Source: WTFY01 sp965220875
GTDB lineage: Bacteria; Pseudomonadota; Gammaproteobacteria; UBA4575
Assembly (NCBI GenBank): GCA_965220875.1
Contig: OZ244849.1
Location: 1,922,001-1,986,000 of the forward strand
Reading direction: 5' to 3'
Length of the DNA: 64,000 nucleotides
The notes beneath the pieces are model-generated. The model was given only the letters and a program-made list of their open reading frames with translations. It was not told the DNA's origin and did not search any database. The position numbers and the translations under genes were made by a program. Positions 1 to 8,566 of the stretch are shown piece by piece (within the stretch, counting starts at the first letter, position 1; each line of letters opens with the position of its first letter).

Positions 1-926
1 GTAGCCTTACCAAACATGACTTGACCCACATCTGAAGTGATATTTTCATGGTCGTTTATGTAATCGATAATCTCTCTTGCACCAGATACAGGGTTTTTAT
101 TCAATTCACCGCCAAAGCTGTGAAACTGGATATGAGCCATATGCACACGCCTGCCCTGTGCCGCTTTCATCGTATCCAGCGTAGTGCTGATATTACCGCT
201 GTGCCCCAAGTTATTGCAGTGAATGTGGGGAGGATGGGGCAGCCCTAATTCGTGTGCTGCCTCAATAAAACTTTCCATCACATGAACAGGAGTAATGTCG
301 TAATGATCAATGTTTTCGTTTACGTTCGTGATGTTTGCATTTTTTCGGCCTTTCCATAGCTCATCGCTGCCAGTATTTACTAGTTTTACAGTGTATGCAT
401 GTACGGCATTAACCCACCATGCAATCGCCTCCTTGAATTCATTTTTCCGCCCCTCTTTCAATAATTTGTATAGGAAGGCGTTATTCCCCAGCAGCACATA
501 GAATCCCTTGTCAATCACTGGTGTGTCGTCTAGCTCTTCCAATACATGTCTTGCAGTAATTGGAGGAACAGCCGCTTCCATGGCAGTCGTATAGCCCATA
601 GTGCAATAACGGTAACCAGTTGCAAATGTCGAAGGAACAATGCCTCCAGTACCTGAGCGTGTAACCGCAGTTTTGGGATGAACATCCAGACGATGATCTT
701 CTGGCATTAATTTTCGAGCCAGATTCACCTTGGGCCCTGCAATATGACAATGAATGTCAATAGCACCTGGCATCACAACCATGCCATGCGCATCAATCCT
801 AGCTGCAGACTTCGATACAGATTCTACAATCTTGCCATCTCTGACACATATATCCTTGACCTCTCCATCTACATGATTGGCAGGGTCATATACCTGACCA
901 TTTACAATTATTAATTCAGACGACAT
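1..926 (-). CDS. fhcA: Formylmethanofuran dehydrogenase / Fhc complex subunit A (partial, 3' end outside window)
   Basis: About 308 codons read without a stop from an ATG at 926 to the window edge, so only the C-terminal part is missing. The product begins MSSELIIVNGQ and carries the amidohydrolase metal motif AIDIHCHIAGPK near residue 55, followed by GTGGIVPSTFATGYRY and a later HIHCNNLGHSGN segment, as in the FwdA/FhcA family. In bacteria this subunit handles the formyl group on methanofuran in the formyltransferase/hydrolase complex of the tetrahydromethanopterin C1 pathway. It follows fhcB by 71 bases on the same strand. fhcD and fhcC would be expected to the left of the window. The family assignment is secure; the metal-ligand role is known for the family and not shown here. 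Confidence 0.93.
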   Translation of the reverse strand, partial: MSSELIIVNGQVYDPANHVDGEVKDICVRDGKIVESVSKSAARIDAHGMVVMPGAIDIHCHIAGPKVNLARKLMPEDHRLDVHPKTAVTRSGTGGIVPSTFATGYRYCTMGYTTAMEAAVPPITARHVLEELDDTPVIDKGFYVLLGNNAFLYKLLKEGRKNEFKEAIAWWVNAVHAYTVKLVNTGSDELWKGRKNANITNVNENIDHYDITPVHVMESFIEAAHELGLPHPPHIHCNNLGHSGNISTTLDTMKAAQGRRVHMAHIQFHSFGGELNKNPVSGAREIIDYINDHENITSDVGQVMFGKA

Positions 927-997
927 CTCTTTTTGACTACTATAGTCACGTGGTTACTGCCAAACCGCACCATGAAGGCCAACAGGCAATAAAGCTC

Positions 998-2359
998 CTA
1001 GAATGCAGTTCTTGCTTTGCTTCCTGTCAAATGTTTTCTTATACGCTGGCGTATCCCTTCAAGTATTTCCTGGTCTGTTGGGAATGGTGAGTCAAAAGCA
1101 GGGCGCAGGGAAATGGGTATATCATCCATTCTGTATACTGTGCCGCCAGTATTGATTCCATAGGTTGCAACTGCAAATCGAACTTTTGAAAGTTTGGTCG
1201 TATGCGTTTCCTTTGCATCCATTGTGATAACCGGAATTTTTGCCAAATGTTCAATGGCTTTCTTTGAGAAGTTGGATGCTGGATCTGAAGCTATTATCAT
1301 GGCCGCATCCGTTTCACCTCTAGCAAGCAAATCACTAGTTGTGAACTCTCCCGGATTAAATCTGGGAAATCCACGATTGAAATTGACTCCGAATGGATAA
1401 CCTGTCTGCCAGGAAACCACATTATCCGCACCTGTTACATTCCCATGACCACGCACAGGTTTGGCAACAAAGTGGGTATATTCATTGAGGTCCGCTGCCA
1501 GAGAATAAATTGCGCCCGAGTTGAAATGACGTCCACGCGTCATTGTTAAACCCATACCCAAAAACAGTACCCCGTACTGGCAGTTTTTCATACGATAAAC
1601 CAGGTCATCGAGCATTTCCCTCGAAACACCCGTCTGCTCTTCAATGTCATTACTTATTCTTTTCCCTTTGACCAGTGCGCGTAATGCCCATAACACTTCA
1701 AAATCCTTTCCGGGTTTTACTCGCACAAAAATATTGGCGACAGGTGTGCTTGGAGTTTTGCGCACATCTACCAAGACAACCGTACGGTCTTTTTTCCCAT
1801 TGGGGATATACATGCCTTTTGGAGTCACCGCATAACGCGTGAAGTGACGCGGATGAGATTCTGCTGGATTGCCACCCCAGTAGATCACAAGGTCTGCCCT
1901 GTTTTTAATTTCACCGAGCGTAGCGGTACTTTCACCGACACCTTGAAATGCCATACCTGAAGGGCCGTGACACACTGATGTAGTTGTATCGATATTGCCG
2001 TTGATCGTATCCATGATGTCGACAGCAATGCGCTGTGCTTCACAGGTACAGTCACTGAGACCATAGGTAATGGGAAACTTTGCATCTACCAAGATCTGGG
2101 CAGCAACATCCATACCTTCTTCAAGTGTTGCCTCTTTGCCATCAATGAGCACCACCGGTCTATCTTCCAGGGTATGCTCGTAAAACCATGCACGGCCAAG
2201 TACACAAGCTCTCTTGGCCTTTGTGATTCGATGTTCGTCAAGATCAACAGTAAGTTCCATATCATCACAGACACAACCGCAAAACGTGCAAGTTGCATCT
2301 TTCACAATCTTGATATTTTTATCTTTTACTTTGGGACTTGGTTGATTGGGTTCTGGCAT
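998..2359 (-). CDS. fhcB: Formylmethanofuran dehydrogenase / Fhc complex subunit B
   Basis: The product has about 453 residues of the molybdopterin-oxidoreductase type. Near the N-terminus is a cluster motif CTFCGCVC followed by ACVLGRAW, giving four cysteines placed as for a [4Fe-4S] cluster. Near residue 130 lies VCHGPSG, whose Cys matches the metal-ligating residue of archaeal FwdB. Later come VIYWGGNPAESHPRH and ARGETDAAMIIASDPASNF. I place the start at ATG 2359, which has AGGA six bases upstream; an in-frame GTG at 2374 is the alternative. It lies about 25 bases after the FwdD-like gene and upstream of fhcA, so the three form one operon. Bacterial Fhc complexes act as formyltransferase/hydrolases, and the retained cofactor residues here are of interest. 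Confidence 0.92.
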   Translation of the reverse strand: MPEPNQPSPKVKDKNIKIVKDATCTFCGCVCDDMELTVDLDEHRITKAKRACVLGRAWFYEHTLEDRPVVLIDGKEATLEEGMDVAAQILVDAKFPITYGLSDCTCEAQRIAVDIMDTINGNIDTTTSVCHGPSGMAFQGVGESTATLGEIKNRADLVIYWGGNPAESHPRHFTRYAVTPKGMYIPNGKKDRTVVLVDVRKTPSTPVANIFVRVKPGKDFEVLWALRALVKGKRISNDIEEQTGVSREMLDDLVYRMKNCQYGVLFLGMGLTMTRGRHFNSGAIYSLAADLNEYTHFVAKPVRGHGNVTGADNVVSWQTGYPFGVNFNRGFPRFNPGEFTTSDLLARGETDAAMIIASDPASNFSKKAIEHLAKIPVITMDAKETHTTKLSKVRFAVATYGINTGGTVYRMDDIPISLRPAFDSPFPTDQEILEGIRQRIRKHLTGSKARTAF

Positions 2360-2384
2360 AGCTTTTCCTGACACGATTCTCAGT

Positions 2385-2729
2385 TTAACTTTCTACTTTT
2401 TCCACACTGACCTCCATATGTTTCGACATGGGCATGCCTGATGCTGCCGTGTCTGATCCCATCAATTGGCTTGATGATGGTCCATATGGAATAAAAATCA
2501 TTCCCTCAGGCAAATCGTCCTGCTTCTTGGCTTTACATGCCACGACTGTCTGTCCTACTTCTGACGCTAACCGAATCTTGTCACCATCTGCAAGTTTTAA
2601 TCTGCGCATATCATTCTCATTCAATTCAGCAGTCGCAGTCACTGCCAGATATTCATCCTTCAGCTTACCTTTGTTCAGGGATGTCCCTTGACTCTGAGAT
2701 CGGCCAGGTACGAGTAACATCGTTTCCAC
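2385..2729 (-). CDS. FwdD/FmdD-like molybdopterin-dinucleotide-binding protein
   Basis: A small protein whose core runs MLLVPGRSQSQGTSLNKG, then LNENDMRRLKLADGDKIRLAS, then GMIFIPYGPSSSQLM. This is the molybdopterin-dinucleotide-binding barrel found as FwdD in formylmethanofuran dehydrogenases and as the C-terminal domain of larger molybdoenzymes. The frame extends upstream to an ATG at 2804, but a GTG at 2729 has AGGGG nine bases before it and fits the family start better. It heads the fhcB-fhcA group. Its natural partner is the FwdB-type subunit encoded next, where the pair would enclose a pterin cofactor. Whether a cofactor is actually bound cannot be told from sequence. Confidence 0.82.
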   Translation of the reverse strand: METMLLVPGRSQSQGTSLNKGKLKDEYLAVTATAELNENDMRRLKLADGDKIRLASEVGQTVVACKAKKQDDLPEGMIFIPYGPSSSQLMGSDTAASGMPMSKHMEVSVEKVES

Positions 2730-3510
2730 AATATTTGACCCCTGAAATAATATAGCTACGATTGAGTCGGGGCGAGAGAAAATGGAGTTGCAGTCAGGGT
2801 CCATCTAGCATCAGACTGCCTGTAGCCTACCAGATCCTTCCTTGGGCGGTAGTGTGTGCTAACTCTTCGACGCCTTGATATTACCATATTAAACAAAATT
2901 TGTGAGCATATTAAACAAAATTTGTGAGGAAAACCTGCTCCGACCTAGTTACTCATACAGTCACCATTGTAACTGGCTTTCAAGAGAAGCAGAGACCCAA
3001 TTTATCACTAGAATAACCAGAATGGGTTGTTTTTCACTCAGAATCAATGATCAGAACTAAAATTTATTATTAGACTTAGCCAATAAGCAATTGAAGACAT
3101 GGTTTACAATGAATCTGCATTTGAAATTATGTCAGATCCCGTGGGTTTTAAGTCTCTCAGAACCCGTAAAACCTGACTGACATACCTCAAACTGGCTTTC
3201 AAGAAGATTTCCTTTCAAATACATTCCAGCTTGCAGACCATAAAACAGAGAAGTTATCCGACTACTCACTCCTAAGGAATGGATGCTTTTGAATGGGGCT
3301 TATCAATCTGGTATGACACTATCCCCGAAATTTGCCACCATGATTATATTTGAAACGTCCAGGATAAGTGGTGAAAATTGGCAGGGATTTCACAGGCAGC
3401 AACCTTTACAGTAAAATTTGTTACTATGCCTGACAGAAGATAAATAGCTTGTTTGTAACGGCAGGCGTGAATTTGCCTGTATCAGTTTATGCAATTAGGA
3501 GAAATTTGCT
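2730..3510. other. Long intergenic region between divergent fwdD-like and DUF4242 genes
   Basis: No convincing gene is seen on either strand. It contains a perfect 22-bp tandem duplication (2885-2928) and a 15-bp direct repeat AACTGGCTTTCAAGA near 2973 and again near 3189. A GTCAG...CTGAC stem around 3132-3176 encloses GGTTTTA/TAAAACC. Promoters for both flanking genes should lie here, but I could not fix their boxes. Confidence 0.4.
2885..2928. repeat. Perfect 22-bp tandem repeat, two copies
   Basis: Positions 2885-2906 and 2907-2928 are identical (each begins CATATTAAAC and ends TTTGTGAG). They lie 156 bases upstream of the chosen start of the FwdD-like gene. The A+T-rich unit could be a duplicated regulator site or a simple slippage product. 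Confidence 0.9.
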
Positions 3511-3783
3511 ATGCCAAAATATATAATTGAACGCGAAATTCCGGGAGCTGGAGATCTGCAGGCAGATGACCTCAAGGGTATTTCTCAGAAATCATGCAGT
3601 ATCTTAAGAGAAATGGGTCCTCAGATTCAGTGGGTTGAAAGTTTTGTTACAGATAACAAGATATACTGTACCTATATTGCGCCCAATGAAGATGAAATTC
3701 GCAAACATGCTGAAGAAGGTGGATTCCCAGCAAATACGATAGCTGAAATCAAGACAGTTATCAGCCCAACCACGGCTGAATAA
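3511..3783 (+). CDS. DUF4242 family small protein
   Basis: A 90-residue protein beginning MPKYIIEREIPGAGDL with a later IYCTYIAPNEDEIRKHAEEGGFPA segment. This fits the DUF4242 family, ferredoxin-like small proteins that include an actinobacterial nickel-binding member. It has no signal peptide, so it is probably cytoplasmic. A strong TAGGAG lies upstream of the ATG. It is transcribed alone, diverging from the fhc genes and converging on the tlpA-like gene. Two cysteines (SCSIL and IYCTY) and two histidines are present, but no metal site can be assigned. The function is unknown. Confidence 0.8.
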   Translation: MPKYIIEREIPGAGDLQADDLKGISQKSCSILREMGPQIQWVESFVTDNKIYCTYIAPNEDEIRKHAEEGGFPANTIAEIKTVISPTTAE

Positions 3784-3810
3784 GACGTTACTGAATTACA
3801 GGTTATTCTG

Positions 3811-4512
3811 TCAGGCTGAGGGATTATAAGGCTGATAGAATGACCTGTGGTCCATGTCAGTACGTAGCTGACCCACTGTTTTTTGATACAACCGTTTAAA
3901 GACTCTTTTCAACTGTTTCAGGAAAGATTCAGTTGATGCATTCTGATGAGAATGTACTATCTGAGCATGACCAGATATTACTCTCGTCAAAAACTTTTTT
4001 ATCGCTGGTGAGTCCCACTCCCGCTCACCAACAGCTTTGTAGACTAACCGGCCTTCAGGACTAACTAAAAATGTCGTTGGCAAACCCAACACCCCCCAGT
4101 TTGCAAGTCTCATATCCTGATCAATCAAGATAGTGAATTCAACAGGTACTTGATCCAGGAACTTTGTAACACTCTCAAGGCTAGGGCCTACATGCACACC
4201 TATCACCTCCAGACCATTACGACGCATTGCATTGTGCAAATTATCCAAAGCAGGCATCTCATTTCTGCATGGTGCGCACCATGTGGCCCAAAAATTCAGT
4301 AGTACAAACTTTCCCCGAAAATCTTTCAATCTGATCTTCGTGCCCCCTACAGAATTCAAGCTAAAGTCTTCTGCAAAAGAATTGCCTGCGATAGGCTCCA
4401 TGGGTACTCTAGCTTGAACCAAATACGGAGACATGCATGCCCAAAACAACAAGCTAAACACCAGTGTTTTAATCATTTCCAACAATCTCTGTTTTTGTGA
4501 ATAGGTATTCAC
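3811..4512 (-). CDS. TlpA-like periplasmic thiol-disulfide oxidoreductase
   Basis: Up to 233 residues with an N-terminal hydrophobic export segment (TLVFSLLFWACMSPYLVQA) and a thioredoxin-fold domain carrying the redox motif NFWATWCAPCRNEMPAL. A cis-proline region (VLGLPTTFLVSPEGRLVYK) is also present. It should reduce or isomerise disulfides in the periplasm, for example keeping cytochrome c or copper-site thiols reduced. The start shown is a GTG with a weak upstream GTAGGG; ATG at 4476 is an alternative that still keeps the signal peptide. It is the last gene of the mtoX-sco-mauG direction, 177 bases after mauG, and may serve their maturation. The roughly 60-residue tail after the fold is basic and unusual. 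Confidence 0.88.
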   Translation of the reverse strand: MNTYSQKQRLLEMIKTLVFSLLFWACMSPYLVQARVPMEPIAGNSFAEDFSLNSVGGTKIRLKDFRGKFVLLNFWATWCAPCRNEMPALDNLHNAMRRNGLEVIGVHVGPSLESVTKFLDQVPVEFTILIDQDMRLANWGVLGLPTTFLVSPEGRLVYKAVGEREWDSPAIKKFLTRVISGHAQIVHSHQNASTESFLKQLKRVFKRLYQKTVGQLRTDMDHRSFYQPYNPSA

Positions 4513-4689
4513 TACCCTACTAGCTTGTCATGAAGCCATTCTAACCTCTCGATCAGGCTCATGTAGTGCCATGACTTCTATCCAATGTTTGTGGACAGGA
4601 TTGACAGTTGTCTATAATTTCCCAGAAGACCTGGACGGCATGGCAAACCCAAACATCCACGCAATGAATGTGATACATACACATATGAA

Positions 4690-6039
4690 TCAGAATTTCA
4701 GTTGATTCTCGTGTGCCCAATTGGGGTCATCAGGACTGATATCACCAATAGGTGCGGCGAATGCATCCTTTACCAAAACACTGACGTTATTGCCTGTCAA
4801 GGATTCCAGAAACGCCACCAATTCATCTATTTCAGCATCAGTCAGATTCAATGGCCGAATCAAGGGACTGAGTAACTCGTTTGGTACGCCTCCATCATTG
4901 TAGAAGACAATAACATCATGCAGGGTCAACAGGGAACCGTTATGCATGTATGGCGCGGTTAAAGAAACATTTCGCAAGGAAGGTGTACGGTACTTCCATC
5001 GGTCATTTGGATTTTCAGTAACCTCATACAGACCCAGATCATTTTCCTTGGGTCTTGATACAGACTTTATTACGCTCGTATCCAGATGCGTGTATACACC
5101 AGGAGCCAGCTGCACTCTTCTGGTCTTAGGTTCTATACCCATGGATTCCTGGAATCCTATCCCGGTATTATGCAAAAGGTCATCACTGAACAAGGCATAT
5201 TTCTTGTTGAGGACATGACATGCACTACAGCCACCCTTGCCCATGAACACTTCGAACCCACGCTTTACCTGTTCACTGACTGCGTCCTCATCTTTGCCGT
5301 AATACCAGCGATCAAAGGGTGAATCAGCCGCATTCAGCGTTCGCTGATAATTTGCAAATGCCATACCTATCGTTTCCATGGTCGGCCCACGACCCTGAAA
5401 AGCTCCTTCGAACAGACCATCATATTCACGAATTGCCCTGAGCTTGTTAATTACATACCCGATGGATGGGTTAGCCATCTCATTCCTGGCTAGTAATGGT
5501 GACCAAACCTGCTGCTCTAGAGTAGATTCGCGCCCATCATGGAAAATCTTCTCCAGATAGGCGGAATTGTAAATAGTAGGCGAATTACGCTTTACTGTGC
5601 GCCCTTCTACGCCTACAGCTGTCTGAATCTCATTATTCGTAAAACCCTGCTCAGGAATATGGCAAATTGCACAAGAAAAAGTGTCATTGATAGAAAGACG
5701 ACGATCGAAGAACATCTTTCTTCCCAATTTGATTTTTTCAATCGTCATGGGATTGTCTTCTGGTATGGGAACGGGTGGTAGTCCCAAGGGCGGGTTATTT
5801 ACAAAATCTATCAGATTGGCTTCCTTGCCTAAACGCTTTTTCAGGTCCAGAGAATTCGTCCGGTAATCTGCCGACTCATAACCCTCTTTGTTATCCCCTG
5901 GACCAAATACCGCATGATCTGCTGACTCATCCAAGTCGGCACGAACACCATCTGAGGCTAACAGCACAAGAGCAAGGAAAATTACACTAAATACGGTTTG
6001 GAGATTGAAATTCAGAGTTGACCTTTTAATTAATTGCAT
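4690..6039 (-). CDS. mauG: MauG-like di-haem cytochrome c peroxidase family protein
   Basis: About 449 residues with an N-terminal signal sequence and two c-type haem motifs, CAICH (about residue 124) and CSACH (about residue 272). It also has the family segments RNSPTIYNS, FHDGRESTLEQQ, FANYQRTL and RTPSLRNVSLTAPYMHNGSLLTLHDV. It is longer than ordinary cytochrome c peroxidases, as is usual for MauG-type proteins. ATG 6039 overlaps the sco stop codon (TGATG), so translation is probably coupled. Genes of this kind lie beside mtoX in methanethiol oxidisers, where MauG is proposed to modify or oxidise the methanethiol oxidase. Periplasmic location is inferred from the signal and haem motifs. 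Confidence 0.93.
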   Translation of the reverse strand: MQLIKRSTLNFNLQTVFSVIFLALVLLASDGVRADLDESADHAVFGPGDNKEGYESADYRTNSLDLKKRLGKEANLIDFVNNPPLGLPPVPIPEDNPMTIEKIKLGRKMFFDRRLSINDTFSCAICHIPEQGFTNNEIQTAVGVEGRTVKRNSPTIYNSAYLEKIFHDGRESTLEQQVWSPLLARNEMANPSIGYVINKLRAIREYDGLFEGAFQGRGPTMETIGMAFANYQRTLNAADSPFDRWYYGKDEDAVSEQVKRGFEVFMGKGGCSACHVLNKKYALFSDDLLHNTGIGFQESMGIEPKTRRVQLAPGVYTHLDTSVIKSVSRPKENDLGLYEVTENPNDRWKYRTPSLRNVSLTAPYMHNGSLLTLHDVIVFYNDGGVPNELLSPLIRPLNLTDAEIDELVAFLESLTGNNVSVLVKDAFAAPIGDISPDDPNWAHENQLKF

Positions 6040-6785
6040 CACGAATCTGTATGCGTAGTTAATACTCCTTGCTCAATAAGCAGCGTTTTGATATCTGCTG
6101 TAACCAATTGGTCATGTAAAAACGAGACGCTGTATTCCTGTCTAATATTTTTTGCCATGTCTATAAGAAATGCACGTAAAACATGTGCCATTGTCCCTTT
6201 GTACTCACCATTTTCATCATATTCCTTGATCACCATCTGCCCATAGTGACTGATAATGGGTTCCAAAATATTTTCGGAAGCTGTGGTCAGAAACATCCAT
6301 TGTGGATCACCCTCATCAAACCCTTTGCCGTATAATCTCATAACTTCCGGTGTGTCGTGTTCAGGGTCAAAGCTCACGCTAATCAGACGCACCTTATCTG
6401 CAAGCCCTAGATCATGCTTGAATCGCTCTTTCACCTTGTAGAATACAGCTGTAGCTAAAGGACAACCGTTCAAATCTATACAGCTACTATATATGAACGT
6501 CAGCAGGACGATCTTATCACCCATAAGATTGCCAAGTTCCAGTTCATTCCCATCCGGGCCAAGTACCTTTCCACCTCCCGCAGCCCGAATCCTTGGTAAG
6601 TCATACGTTCCCGGTTCAGGCACTTTATAAGGCAAATCAGGCTTCCATCCATCTGCAATTACTCTCACTTCTGAAAGGGCCGCATGAGAACCAGGAAGAT
6701 AAGTATCATGCTCGGGTGATTCATCACAACTCGCTCCGAGAAAGATGATTCCACACAGCACCAAGTATCTGAATACTTTTCTCAT
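6039..6785 (-). CDS. SCO1/SenC family copper chaperone (mtoX-linked)
   Basis: About 248 residues with an N-terminal hydrophobic segment ending LGASCDES, possibly a lipoprotein signal. An SCO thioredoxin fold follows. The copper-binding pair is in SSCIDLNGCPLATAVFYKV, so the cysteines are separated by five residues (CX5C) instead of the usual CX3C. A downstream histidine (MAHVLRAFLIDM) is in the expected place, and ISVSFDPEHDTPEVM is typical of the family. The start is taken as ATG 6785; TTG 6794 is also in frame. It lies between mtoX and mauG and is likely to deliver copper to MtoX. Confidence 0.9.
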   Translation of the reverse strand: MRKVFRYLVLCGIIFLGASCDESPEHDTYLPGSHAALSEVRVIADGWKPDLPYKVPEPGTYDLPRIRAAGGGKVLGPDGNELELGNLMGDKIVLLTFIYSSCIDLNGCPLATAVFYKVKERFKHDLGLADKVRLISVSFDPEHDTPEVMRLYGKGFDEGDPQWMFLTTASENILEPIISHYGQMVIKEYDENGEYKGTMAHVLRAFLIDMAKNIRQEYSVSFLHDQLVTADIKTLLIEQGVLTTHTDS

Positions 6786-6799
6786 TAACAGCAATAGCC

Positions 6800-6840
6800 C
6801 CTCAAAAACAACAAGGCCGCCTGCAGGCGGCCTTGTTCCA
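6800..6840 (-). terminator. Strong hairpin with T-run between mtoX and sco
   Basis: Positions 6810-6837 form a perfect 28-base palindrome (14-bp arms, AACAAGGCCGCCTG on each strand). Read on the minus strand it is followed by GTTTTTGAG. It lies 47 bases after the mtoX stop and just upstream of sco. It looks like a Rho-independent terminator or partial attenuator that would make mtoX mRNA more abundant than sco-mauG mRNA. Confidence 0.85.
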
Positions 6841-6883
6841 CATTTATGCGCGTACTAGCGCCATAGCAGAAGCAATGCGCCTG

Positions 6884-8260
6884 CTACCTTTGAGACAGCA
6901 GCGTGCCTGTGGAGTTCGATTTTTGTGAATAGAGTGAATAGGCACCAAATCGCATCTGATGGGCTCGCCCAAGTTTCAGTGCATAGAAATCCACTGTGAA
7001 CTCATGCACAAGTTCCTCGCCGTTCCACTTGAATAACTTGAAAAATTGTTCATCAGCTTCGCCCGTTTTATCCCAGTTGCCAAGCAACGAAGATGTAAAG
7101 TAGGTTCGCTTGCCATCCCAGCTCTGAGAAATCATATTCACTTGTGAGCCTATCAGATGCTCATATATCTGTTTCGGATTAAATGGGTCCGAAATGTCAA
7201 AATATCGAGTCTTGCCATCCATGAAGGTTTGTACCCAAAGACCTTGGTCATCTGCAGTAATTGAAATATCCACCGGCAGGGGCACCTTAGACGGATCACC
7301 AATATCCCCCACAGCCTTGGCATGCCATTCACCCGAATCGTCTTCAAAAATCAACCAAATTTGTGAAGTCAGTGCCGTGGTAGTGAAGCAGTAGTTGTTG
7401 CGTGAACCCCATGCACAACGAATCTCTAACGGTGCGCCAGGTACTTCAAACACTTTCTTTGGTTTGCGAGTATGCAGATCCCAGACGACCACGGTATTGC
7501 CGAAGCGTTTCATGGCTTCTGCATCGGCCAGCATCTTGCTGAAATCCATCATGTAGTTGGACCATCCAGTAAATGAGGAAGTAACCATTATGTTTCTGCG
7601 TGGTAATACACGTACATCATATCCATATCCGTCTGCAATATTCCCGACCTTCTTGGCACCGCGCATATTTTCGTCTGTTGGCATCCAATGGGCAGCTACG
7701 AAGTCACCCTCATTCGTGAACTCGGCAAGTCCGGTTCTGCCACCATGGTCAACATTATTGGATAAAGCGCTGACAAGGATGCGGCCAGGCAAGGCATACA
7801 TCGTATGCGGACCTACCATACCGCCAGTTTTCTCTACAAAATCAGTAATTACTTTATGCAGGGTTGGTTTACTGGGATTGGTGTGGACATCAAAGATAAA
7901 GATTTTGTTACTGTCTAAACCACCTGCAAACAGATAACGTCGATCATCCGTCAAACCGGAGTGATGCGCTTCATTCCGACCCCCTACAGAAAGTACATTG
8001 ACAACTTTTCCATAGTTAACAGAATCAGGGTTGACGGATATTGTGACAAGCTTATCCTGCTCATCGCCAAGCCCTTCTACACCCAATGTCCAAACATATA
8101 CATAATCTTCTTGGCCGACAATCTTAGCCATATAAGGAGACATACAAGTCTCATCAGCCATGGCAGTAGTGTGGAAGCCAATTGTAGATGCAAGCATCGC
8201 CCCAACAAGCGCAAGACTACCTTGTATCCACTTAGCTTTTATTTTTGCCATAATTTTCAT
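6884..8260 (-). CDS. mtoX: Methanethiol oxidase (selenium-binding protein SBP56 family)
   Basis: A 458-residue SBP56-family protein with an N-terminal Sec signal (GSLALVGAMLASTIGFHTTAMA) and then ETCMSPYMAK, the conserved Cys-Ser-Pro motif. Family segments include NEAHHSGLTDDRRYLFAGGLDSN (His cluster), GPHTMYALPGRILVSALSN and YGYDVRVLPRRNIMVTSSFTG. Methanethiol oxidase converts methanethiol with oxygen to formaldehyde, hydrogen sulfide and hydrogen peroxide, and the bacterial enzyme is periplasmic and copper dependent. The formaldehyde could feed the C1 pathway of the fhc genes. AGGAG lies ten bases before the ATG, inside a short palindrome ACAGGAGTCCTGT. The mtoX-SCO-mauG context makes the enzyme call much stronger than homology alone. 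Confidence 0.93.
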   Translation of the reverse strand: MKIMAKIKAKWIQGSLALVGAMLASTIGFHTTAMADETCMSPYMAKIVGQEDYVYVWTLGVEGLGDEQDKLVTISVNPDSVNYGKVVNVLSVGGRNEAHHSGLTDDRRYLFAGGLDSNKIFIFDVHTNPSKPTLHKVITDFVEKTGGMVGPHTMYALPGRILVSALSNNVDHGGRTGLAEFTNEGDFVAAHWMPTDENMRGAKKVGNIADGYGYDVRVLPRRNIMVTSSFTGWSNYMMDFSKMLADAEAMKRFGNTVVVWDLHTRKPKKVFEVPGAPLEIRCAWGSRNNYCFTTTALTSQIWLIFEDDSGEWHAKAVGDIGDPSKVPLPVDISITADDQGLWVQTFMDGKTRYFDISDPFNPKQIYEHLIGSQVNMISQSWDGKRTYFTSSLLGNWDKTGEADEQFFKLFKWNGEELVHEFTVDFYALKLGRAHQMRFGAYSLYSQKSNSTGTLLSQR

Positions 8261-8566
8261 AACTACAGGACTCCTGTATCATTTTTGTTGATTGAAACTA
8301 TAACCTAGACCCTATGAAAGCTCTACCGTGCATTATGCCGTATCCAGTATCCGATTCAAGGCTGTATCGACCAAAATCCCTAGTTTTGTTTCAACTCGGC
8401 ATGTTCCGGAAAGTAACGGCAGTTTGCAACCTGTCAGCTCTGATTTATCAAGCAAGAACAACTGCTACCCGCTACGAATTCAATGAATTGTACACTTGGC
8501 TTTAGGCATATAATTGTGTACAGGACGAACAGAACTAGTCTTAGACCCGTAACAGTTTTTTGAGAA
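8261..8566. promoter_or_regulatory. Divergent promoter region between mtoX and the second sco gene
   Basis: This 306-bp stretch separates two genes transcribed outwards and holds no convincing gene. A 13-base palindrome ACAGGAGTCCTGT (around 8264-8276) contains the mtoX ribosome binding site. TATAATTGTGT near 8508-8518, preceded by TTGTACACTTGG, could serve the plus-strand gene. These boxes are read by eye and are tentative. Confidence 0.35.
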
